Assembly (NCBI GenBank): GCA_007120565.1
Contig: SKNK01000021.1
Span: forward strand, 1 to 5,101
DNA: 5,101 nucleotides
Direction: 5' to 3'
From: Nitriliruptoraceae bacterium
GTDB taxonomy: Bacteria > Actinomycetota > Nitriliruptoria > Nitriliruptorales > Nitriliruptoraceae
In this document: positions 1 to 5,101 of the stretch, piece by piece
Layout: each line of letters starts with the position of its first letter
How positions within the stretch are numbered: the stretch's first letter is position 1
Program-made: the position numbers and the translations under genes
The notes under the pieces: generated by a model
What the model was told of the DNA's origin: nothing
The model's database searches: none
Seen by the model: only the letters and a program-made list of their open reading frames with translations

Positions 1-2240
1 ACCTCGTCGGGCGCGACCAGAGCGACGTCGATGGTCATGGCCGGGTGGCGCACGATCGGCTGTGCTGGGACGGGCGGATACCCGTCGACCGGGATCGCGA
101 CGAGCAGTGGCTCGAGCAGCAGCTCCCCCGCGACGACGGGCTCGGGCAGATCGCGTTGGTCGGCCTCGGTGGGGTGCAGCTGGCCGACGATGCCGACCTC
201 GTGGCCGCGCAATAGCAGTGCTGCGGTCCGTCCGGGGTGCCACCCGTCACGCTCGACGGCCTCACGTTCGAGGGTCCACGTCGGGTCATCGGGCGGCGCG
301 ATGGCCGCCACCACCCGATCGAAGACATCCAGCAGGTCGAACACCGACCACCGGTCGTCCTGATCGAGCCAGTCGTTGCCAAGGCGCAGCCCCTGGGCAG
401 CCAGGCCCAGCACACGCGGCTGGATCGGCAGGGCCTCGCCTGCCGGGCCCTCCCACCGCCACGCACCCGGGATGGTGCCGTCAAGCACCGGAGCGAGCGG
501 GTCGTCAACCGGCCGGAAGACGCGCCCGATCTCGGTCAACGCGGTGCCAGCGCGTCCCTGGCCGACGTTGCGACGCAACGCTCCCAGCAGGCCTTCGAGC
601 AGGCTCGGCCGCATCGCTGAGGCGTCCTTCGCCAACGGGTTGGCCAGTCGAACCCGCCCGTCACTCGGCACGATGCCCGCGAAGGCGTCCTCGCCGACGA
701 AGGGGCGCAGGACCGCCTCGGAGAACCCCGCGCCGACGGCCAGGTCCCGTACCTGACGCTCCGCGCGCTGGGCCGGGGTCAACCCTCCGGTGACGACCAA
801 CGCCGGCAACGTCGCCGGGATGTCGTCGTACCCGTGGATGCGGGCGACCTCCTCCGCGAGATCGGCCGGCCGTGACAGGTCGGATCGCCAGCTCGGCGGA
901 GCTACGTCGAGGTGGCCCTCGTCGGTCGGGTTCACGTCACAACCGCTGCGACGGAGCAGCGAGGCCTGCGTGTCGGTATCGAGGTCGAGTCCCAACAGGG
1001 CAGCGACCCGGTCGGTGTCGACGGTGATGCGTTCCCGGCGCACCCAGGCGGGAGCTGGGCTCGTGGCCACCTCATCGCTGCCGCTGGCGGTGGCACCGGT
1101 GAGATCGGCGAGCAGGCCCGCGGCGCGAGCGACCGCATGAGCGGCACCCGCCGGGTCGACGGCACGCTCGAACCGCTTGCTGGCCTCACTCTCCAGGCCC
1201 AACCGACGCGAGGTGCGACGGATCGTCGCCGGTTCCCACACCGCCGCCTCGAGCAGGACACGCGTGGTGTCGGCCGCTACCTCGGTGTCGGCTCCTCCCA
1301 TCACGCCGGCCAGGCTGATGGGACGCTCGGCATCGTCGATGACCAGGTCGCCGGCCTCGAGCGCTCGTTCCTGATCATCCAGGGTGATCAGCGACTCACC
1401 GTCCTGCGAGGCGCGCACGGTCAGCTCCGGGCCCCGGATCGAGGCGAGATCGAAGGCGTGGAGCGGTTGGCCGAGCTCGAGCATGACGTAGTTGGTGACA
1501 TCGACGACCACGTCGATCGGACGCATCCCACACTGGGTGAGTCGCTGCGCGAGCCACGGAGGTGAGGGCTGCACGGTCACGCCCTCCAGCGCCCAGGTAG
1601 CGAAGCTCGCGCACCCGTCGGTCTCCAGGTGTACCGGGATGGTCGGACCGTCAACGGCACGGGGGACGTCGGGTGCTCGCCACGAGGTGTCCAGGATCGC
1701 CGCGAGGTCTCGAGCGACCCCGAGCACGCTGAGGTGGTCGCCACGGTCCGCCTGCACGGCGATCTCGATGACCGGCTCACCGACGGCCAGCAGGTCGGTC
1801 AGATCCACCCCAAGGGGCGTGTCCTGCGGCAGCACGAGGATGCCGGAGTGGTCGTCACCGATCTGCAGCTCACGGGCGGACGCGATCATCCCGTTGGACA
1901 CCACGCCGCGGATCGGCCGTGCCTCCATGGTCATCCCGGGGATCGACGCACCCGGCGGTGCGTGGGCGACGATGTCGCCGACCTCGAAGTTGGCGGCACC
2001 GCAGACCAGTTCGATCTCACCATCGCCACCGTCGCCGGTCACGCGCACGACCCGGAGCCGATCCGCGTCGGGATGGGGTTCGTGGTGCAGGACGCGGGCG
2101 GTGCGGACGCCTTCGGTTCCCGCCCCCGGCGTGAGGACGTCCTCGACCTCCAGTCCGTTCAGGCTCATGACGTCGGTCAGCTCGTCGATCGGCAGGTCAA
2201 CGTCGACCATCGAGGTCAACCACGACAACGGCAGCTTCAC
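1..2240 (-). CDS. pheT: Phenylalanine--tRNA ligase beta subunit, C-terminus cut off by window edge
   Basis: Beta subunit of cytoplasmic (alpha-beta)2 phenylalanyl-tRNA synthetase; it binds tRNA-Phe and hydrolyses mischarged Tyr-tRNA-Phe. I translated the frame by hand from the start to the left edge: 746 codons, no stop or frameshift. The start is GTG at 2240-2238, giving the family-typical N-terminus MKLPLSWL, with AAGGA 7 nt upstream. Domains in order: N-terminal piece; EMAP/OB-type tRNA-binding domain at about 40-150 (CGAANFEVGD at 80-89); B3/B4 editing domain at about 210-370, with VTNYVMLELGQPLHAFD (His261), GVMGG (312-316), Glu331 and SEASKRFERAVD around 351-362; B5 domain at about 400-475, ending in RIHGYDDIP from 467; class II-like catalytic fold with NPLAKDASAMRPSLL (534 on), WHPGR (667) and GQLHP (687 on). 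The FDX-ACB anticodon-binding domain begins near RHPAMTIDVAL (732), and roughly its last 80-90 residues lie outside the window. His261 matches the E. coli editing residue number. It is downstream of pheS on the same strand. Only three lysines are present. Confidence 0.98.
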   Translation of the reverse strand, partial: MKLPLSWLTSMVDVDLPIDELTDVMSLNGLEVEDVLTPGAGTEGVRTARVLHHEPHPDADRLRVVRVTGDGGDGEIELVCGAANFEVGDIVAHAPPGASIPGMTMEARPIRGVVSNGMIASARELQIGDDHSGILVLPQDTPLGVDLTDLLAVGEPVIEIAVQADRGDHLSVLGVARDLAAILDTSWRAPDVPRAVDGPTIPVHLETDGCASFATWALEGVTVQPSPPWLAQRLTQCGMRPIDVVVDVTNYVMLELGQPLHAFDLASIRGPELTVRASQDGESLITLDDQERALEAGDLVIDDAERPISLAGVMGGADTEVAADTTRVLLEAAVWEPATIRRTSRRLGLESEASKRFERAVDPAGAAHAVARAAGLLADLTGATASGSDEVATSPAPAWVRRERITVDTDRVAALLGLDLDTDTQASLLRRSGCDVNPTDEGHLDVAPPSWRSDLSRPADLAEEVARIHGYDDIPATLPALVVTGGLTPAQRAERQVRDLAVGAGFSEAVLRPFVGEDAFAGIVPSDGRVRLANPLAKDASAMRPSLLEGLLGALRRNVGQGRAGTALTEIGRVFRPVDDPLAPVLDGTIPGAWRWEGPAGEALPIQPRVLGLAAQGLRLGNDWLDQDDRWSVFDLLDVFDRVVAAIAPPDDPTWTLEREAVERDGWHPGRTAALLLRGHEVGIVGQLHPTEADQRDLPEPVVAGELLLEPLLVAIPVDGYPPVPAQPIVRHPAMTIDVALVAPDE

Positions 2241-2247
2241 GATCGGA

Positions 2248-2252
2248 TCCTT
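2248..2252 (-). promoter_or_regulatory. Ribosome binding site of pheT
   Basis: AAGGA read on the minus strand, 7 nt before the GTG at 2240-2238. It supports the GTG start over the in-frame ATG ten codons downstream, which would also remove the conserved MKLPLSWL beginning. Confidence 0.7.
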
Positions 2253-2257
2253 GGCGG

Positions 2258-2289
2258 CGGGGTGATCTGGGGCAACGGGGTGATGTGGG
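2258..2289. repeat. Imperfect tandem repeat, period 18, in the pheS-pheT spacer
   Basis: Two copies of a 14-base unit, CGGGGTGATSTGGG on the plus strand, at 2258-2271 and 2276-2289. They match at 13 of 14 positions; the first 9 bases are identical. The copies lie 18 bp apart and just upstream of the pheT ribosome binding site. The sequence shows nothing about function. It could be a chance duplication, a paired protein site or part of an RNA fold. Confidence 0.6.
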
Positions 2290-2379
2290 TCAGGCGAGGC
2301 GGCGGGCGGCGGGACGCCTCCGGTGTGCGCGGGTCACGGTTGGCTCAGGAGTAGCACGGGCAGCGTGGTGCGCCCAGCC

Positions 2380-3408
2380 CTAGAAGCGGGCCAGGAAGCG
2401 GGCATCAGCGTCGAAGAACTCGCGGATGTCCTTGACGCCGTGGCGCAGCATCGCGACCCGTTCGATGCCGATGCCGAAGGCGAACCCGGAGTACCGATCG
2501 GGATCGATACCGGACATCTCGAGCACGTTGGGATCGACCATCCCCGCGCCGAGGATCTCCAGCCAGCCGAAGTTGCCCCCGGGATCGTCGAAGGAGACAT
2601 CCACCTCGGCCGACGGTTCGGTGAAGGGGAAGAACGACGGACGCAACCGGATCTCACGATCGGCCCCGAACATCGCCCGAGAGAACGCCAGCAGCGTCCC
2701 CCGCAGGTCCGCCATCGTGATCCCCTCGGCGACGACCAACCCCTCGACCTGACTGAACACCGGCGAGTGCGTCGCGTCGACCGAGTCCGCCCGGTAGGTG
2801 CGGCCGGGGCAGACCACCGCGATCGGTGGTTGCTGGGTCGCCATGACCCGCGCCTGGACCGGGGAGGTGTGGGTGCGGAGCACCACGTCGTCGAAGCCCT
2901 CGACGTAGATGGTGTCCATCTCCTGCCGAGCCGGGTGATCGGGTTCGATGTTGAGCAGGTCGAAGTTGTAGACCCCCGCCTCGGCCTCCGGGCCCTCGGC
3001 GACGGAGTAGCCCATGCTGATGAACACGTCGATCATCTCGTGTTCGACCTGGGTGAGCAGGTTGGGTCGGCCGGGCGGCAGACGCCGAGGTGGCAGCGTG
3101 AGGTCGAGGCGTTCCTCCTCGAGGCGCGCGCGGAGTTCCGCCCCGGCCAGCTGTTCTTCCCGGGCGGCGTACGCCACGTCGAACGCGGATCGGAAGGCGT
3201 TCAGCGCCTGCCCGAGCTCCTTGCGCTGATCCGGCGTGAGATCGCGCATCCGCTTCTGGACGTCCGCCAACCGCGATCGCTTGCCCGTGAAGCGCACGCG
3301 CACCTCGTTGAGCTGCGCCGCATCTGCGGCGTCCGCGATATCAGCGAGCGCATCGGCGCGCAACGTGTCGAGGGTCGCGATCTCATCGGTCGGTGGTTCG
3401 TCGTTCAC
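2380..3408 (-). CDS. pheS: Phenylalanine--tRNA ligase alpha subunit
   Basis: Catalytic subunit of phenylalanyl-tRNA synthetase: it activates Phe with ATP and transfers it to tRNA-Phe in the cytoplasm, as an (alpha-beta)2 complex with the adjacent pheT product. It is complete at 342 aa, normal for bacterial PheS. The start is GTG at 3408-3406 with GGAGG 5 nt upstream; the stop is TAG. Residues 1 to about 95 form the charged, helical N-terminal arm that contacts tRNA. The class II catalytic core follows: THTSPVQ (179-185, with the Phe-pocket His180, Ser182 and Gln185), motif 2 GRTYRAD with Arg206, DATH (211-214), Gln220 and Glu222, the two pocket phenylalanines in FPFTEPS (260 and 262), and motif 3 GFAFGIGIER ending at Arg317. 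The residue between Phe218 and Gln220 is Ser219, where the PheS sequences I recall have His. All other pocket residues that I can place are intact, so I expect an active enzyme. Confidence 0.99.
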   Translation of the reverse strand: MNDEPPTDEIATLDTLRADALADIADAADAAQLNEVRVRFTGKRSRLADVQKRMRDLTPDQRKELGQALNAFRSAFDVAYAAREEQLAGAELRARLEEERLDLTLPPRRLPPGRPNLLTQVEHEMIDVFISMGYSVAEGPEAEAGVYNFDLLNIEPDHPARQEMDTIYVEGFDDVVLRTHTSPVQARVMATQQPPIAVVCPGRTYRADSVDATHSPVFSQVEGLVVAEGITMADLRGTLLAFSRAMFGADREIRLRPSFFPFTEPSAEVDVSFDDPGGNFGWLEILGAGMVDPNVLEMSGIDPDRYSGFAFGIGIERVAMLRHGVKDIREFFDADARFLARF

Positions 3409-3412
3409 GGGG

Positions 3413-3418
3413 TCCTCC
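3413..3418 (-). promoter_or_regulatory. Ribosome binding site of pheS
   Basis: GGAGGA on the minus strand, 4-5 nt before the GTG at 3408-3406. This near-consensus anti-16S match fixes the GTG start of pheS. Confidence 0.75.
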
Positions 3419-3476
3419 GGCGGCCCGGGCCACGCACGGCGGCGCGCTCGGACAGGTTCGAGTTCCAGCGCGTCGC

Positions 3477-3482
3477 AGGGTA
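3477..3482 (-). promoter_or_regulatory. Possible -10 element for pheST
   Basis: TACCCT on the minus strand fits the actinobacterial -10 pattern TAnnnT and lies about 68 nt before the pheS start codon. No clear -35 hexamer sits 16-18 nt upstream. A TAnnnT match is common by chance, so this is only a candidate for the promoter that the upstream terminator implies. Confidence 0.2.
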
Positions 3483-3585
3483 GACGTCCGGCTGGGAGAA
3501 GCTCACACGCCTGCCGATCTCACCCACAGCTCCATGAAGTGCCCCCGGTCCCCAGCGTCGGCCTGACACCGTTCGGGAGCACACA

Positions 3586-3620
3586 CCAGGGGTCGCACCC
3601 GTGACGGGTGCGACCCCTGG
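3586..3620 (-). terminator. Perfect hairpin after the 5'-nucleotidase gene, probable terminator
   Basis: A 15-bp perfect inverted repeat: the arm at 3586-3600 (CCAGGGGTCGCACCC) is the exact reverse complement of 3606-3620, with a 5-nt loop GTGAC, or a 16th pair closing a 3-nt loop. It begins 18 nt after the nucleotidase stop codon, the usual place for an intrinsic terminator. Neither side has a T-run, so it resembles the T-poor hairpins often proposed as terminators in GC-rich actinobacteria. It separates the nucleotidase from pheS, which reads the same way. It could instead be an mRNA 3'-end stabiliser or a protein-binding palindrome. Confidence 0.75.
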
Positions 3621-3638
3621 CCTAGCTTGCTGTTGAAC

Positions 3639-5101
3639 TCAGCTCACGCTGAACACCCCGACAGGACCGAACCGGGTGTGGGTATCGTTGTCGACGGTCA
3701 CATCCGGGTAATCGGCGATGGTGACCGTCCCAAGGTGCCCGATGTACTCGGACAACGAGCCCTGGTAGGTGACACCGACGCGGGTGAAGTCCAGATCCGC
3801 GAACATCACGTAGCCATCCTGACCGCTGAGCAGGAAGTCGATGCTCGCCATGGTGAACTCCTCGTCACCGGCGACCAGCTCCCCGTCCTCGACCAACACG
3901 ACGTCCGTGCCATCTGCACGGGTGACGATCGCATCGACGATCCGTTCACCTTCGGTCAACACGACGCCCGCATCGAGGTCCCGGGTCTGTGCCGGCTGAT
4001 CGGTGTCGTAGGTGAAGCGAACCCCACCCCACTGACCGTGAGCACCGGAGGCACCGGGAAGCGAGCTGACGCTGCGTTCGAGGGCGGAGTGCAGGGTCGT
4101 GCCGTCCATCTCCATCACCGAGACGATGTTGACGAACGCCGCGACGTTGAAGGTGTCGAGCTCGGTCAGCTCACCCACCGGGATGACTCCGTCGTTCCGG
4201 ATACCGCCCCCGTTCTGCAGGGCGACGTCGGCTTCGGGTACCCCGTACTCGTCGGCGCGCTCCCGTGCGGAGTAGATCATCGCATCGGCCAACAGACTGC
4301 CGAGGTTCGTCTCGCGAGACCGAACCCCTCTGGTGTCCTCACCACGCCGACCATCGAGCGGAACCTCGGTCGTTCCGATAACGGCCTCGGCGAGCTCGGC
4401 TACGAACGCCGCGACCGGTGCCTCGACCGTCTCGGCGATGAACGGATCACGTGGTCCGTCGAGCGGAACCGGGATGAGGCCCGAACCCGCACCGATGTAG
4501 ACCAGGTCGCCGTCGACGTCCAGGTGCAACACGAGGCGGCCGACGTCGGTGTAGTTGCCTGGCACCGTGACGACGGGGACGGTCTGTCCGTCGGCGTCCG
4601 AGACACGCACCGGGTAGTCGTCACCTAGCGCTTCACCGCCTCCACCGCCGACGATCGCGTCGACGTTGGAGAGGGCAGGGGCGAGGGCGATCTCGGTATC
4701 GAGGTTCTGCAGGTGGCTGGACAGGATGATGATCCCGACACCCTCGGCGGTGAGCCGATCCACCTCGTCCTGCACCGCCTCCAGTACGGGGCCTGTCGAT
4801 GCGTTGCGTGGGCTGGAGATGGACTCGAGCCCTTCGTAGGTGGCACCGACGATGCCGATGTCATGGTCCCCCTTGGTGACTACCGTGCTCGCTGCCAGGC
4901 GTCCGTCAGCCTCGAGCTGAGCGAGCCCTGGCTCTTCGGAGACGTCGAGGTTCGCCGAGATGAAGGGGATGTCCCCCGACGCCTCGATGAAGTCGACCAG
5001 CACGTCAGGACCGAAGTCGAACTCGTGGTTGCCGATCGTCATGGCATCGAAGCCGGTGTGCGTGTAGACGTACGCGTCGTAGAACTCCTCTGGGTCCTCC
5101 A
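3639..5101 (-). CDS. 5'-nucleotidase / metallophosphoesterase family protein, N-terminus beyond window edge
   Basis: Two-domain protein of the UshA/5'-nucleotidase family, which removes phosphate from nucleotides or cyclic nucleotides, normally outside the cell. 486 residues are visible, ending in TGA; numbering here starts at the in-frame Met at 5042, which is internal, because THTGFDA and other family-like residues continue upstream. The signal peptide and the first metal motifs must lie outside. Metallophosphoesterase part: IGNHEFDFG (3-11), PFISANLDV (26-34), LSSH with His110, and PGNYTDVGRL (161-170). The expected GGHSH motif is instead GGGGGEAL (132-139), so both its metal-ligand His are lost. 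C-terminal nucleotidase domain from about 222: RSRETNLGSLLADA (241-254), QNGGGIR (276-282), GAHGQWGG (333-340) and DFLLSGQDGY (402-411), whose Phe403 and Asp409 match UshA Phe498 and Asp504 in spacing. No C-terminal anchor or sorting signal is seen. It is very acidic: by hand count about 80 Asp/Glu, 21 Arg and one Lys in 467 residues. The family is clear; the exact substrate is not. Confidence 0.93.
   Translation of the reverse strand, partial: EDPEEFYDAYVYTHTGFDAMTIGNHEFDFGPDVLVDFIEASGDIPFISANLDVSEEPGLAQLEADGRLAASTVVTKGDHDIGIVGATYEGLESISSPRNASTGPVLEAVQDEVDRLTAEGVGIIILSSHLQNLDTEIALAPALSNVDAIVGGGGGEALGDDYPVRVSDADGQTVPVVTVPGNYTDVGRLVLHLDVDGDLVYIGAGSGLIPVPLDGPRDPFIAETVEAPVAAFVAELAEAVIGTTEVPLDGRRGEDTRGVRSRETNLGSLLADAMIYSARERADEYGVPEADVALQNGGGIRNDGVIPVGELTELDTFNVAAFVNIVSVMEMDGTTLHSALERSVSSLPGASGAHGQWGGVRFTYDTDQPAQTRDLDAGVVLTEGERIVDAIVTRADGTDVVLVEDGELVAGDEEFTMASIDFLLSGQDGYVMFADLDFTRVGVTYQGSLSEYIGHLGTVTIADYPDVTVDNDTHTRFGPVGVFSVS

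Larger units (their letters stand above)
2241..2379 (-). other. pheS-pheT intergenic spacer
   Basis: 139 nt separate the pheS stop from the pheT start. It holds the pheT ribosome binding site, the 18-bp-period repeat and a weak possible hairpin (GAGGCG at 2296-2301 pairing with CGCCTC at 2315-2320, 13-nt loop). No T-run follows the hairpin, so I do not call a terminator. I see no credible small gene and no convincing promoter. The two genes are most likely one transcript because the subunits are needed in equal amounts, but the spacer is long for this pair. Confidence 0.6.
3409..3585 (-). other. pheS leader region
   Basis: 177 nt between the hairpin that follows the nucleotidase and the pheS start. 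It contains the pheS ribosome binding site and probably the pheST promoter. I found no leader peptide with Phe codons as in enteric pheST attenuation, and no convincing T-box. A 10-bp palindrome (GGCCCGGGCC, 3422-3431) lies just upstream of the ribosome binding site but is not unusual at this GC content. Confidence 0.5.

Noticed and set aside
2296..2320. GAGGCG/CGCCTC hairpin in the pheS-pheT spacer as a terminator
   Set aside because: The stem is only 6 bp with a 13-nt loop and no T-run, and a terminator here would split a gene pair that must be co-expressed.
3422..3431. Palindrome GGCCCGGGCC next to the pheS ribosome binding site
   Set aside because: A 10-bp GC-only palindrome is expected by chance at this composition, and no second copy or known operator is recognisable.
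3455..3466. tRNA T-arm-like GGTTCGAGTTCC on the plus strand
   Set aside because: The flanking bases do not pair into a 5-bp T stem and no other tRNA arms are present.
2323..3483. Open plus-strand frame of 386 codons opposite pheS
   Set aside because: It is antisense to the whole of an unmistakable pheS, has no recognisable family motif, and is the kind of shadow frame that GC-rich codon use produces.
3503..3535. Ten-codon open frame (MELWVRSAGV) in the pheS leader, considered as an attenuation leader peptide
   Set aside because: It contains no Phe codons and is not followed by an attenuator hairpin.
3544..3553. T-box-like string GGGGACCGGG on the minus strand upstream of pheS
   Set aside because: It matches TGGNACCGCG at only 8 of 10 positions in G-rich sequence. 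There is too little room upstream for a T-box stem I, and no antiterminator/terminator pair follows.
3627..4628. Open plus-strand frame of 333 codons opposite the nucleotidase
   Set aside because: It is antisense to a well-supported gene, and its composition (many Asp, Arg, Val, His) is what the complement of a GC-rich gene gives. I see no domain in it.

Overview
The window looks like ordinary chromosomal sequence from a GC-rich bacterium, most likely an actinomycete-type (Actinomycetota) organism. The base composition, two GTG starts with purine-rich ribosome binding sites, and the style of the PheS and PheT proteins all fit this. The three encoded proteins are almost free of lysine and rich in Asp/Glu, which hints at a salt-adapted lineage. 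That placement is inference, not a taxonomic call.

All three recognisable genes lie on the minus strand, so they read from right to left. (1) 5101-3639 is a 5'-nucleotidase/metallophosphoesterase-family protein whose N-terminus lies beyond the right edge. (2) 3620-3586 is a perfect 15-bp inverted repeat, 18 nt after the nucleotidase stop, which probably ends its transcript. (3) 3585-3409 is the pheS leader, with a strong ribosome binding site and at best a weak promoter candidate. (4) 3408-2380 is a complete pheS, the phenylalanyl-tRNA synthetase alpha subunit (342 aa). (5) 2379-2241 is a 139-nt spacer holding an imperfect tandem repeat. (6) 2240-1 is pheT, the beta subunit, open through 746 codons and cut off at the left edge inside its C-terminal ferredoxin-fold domain.

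PheS and PheT together form the heterotetrameric (alpha-beta)2 enzyme that charges tRNA-Phe, and they are very probably co-transcribed. The nucleotidase is a separate unit, probably exported, for phosphate or nucleoside scavenging. I see no mobile element, CRISPR array, RNA gene or new multi-gene system. The points worth a second look are departures from family consensus: the nucleotidase has lost the His-x-His metal motif to a run of glycines and probably its first base-stacking Phe, and PheS has Ser in place of a His that is nearly constant before its substrate-binding Gln.
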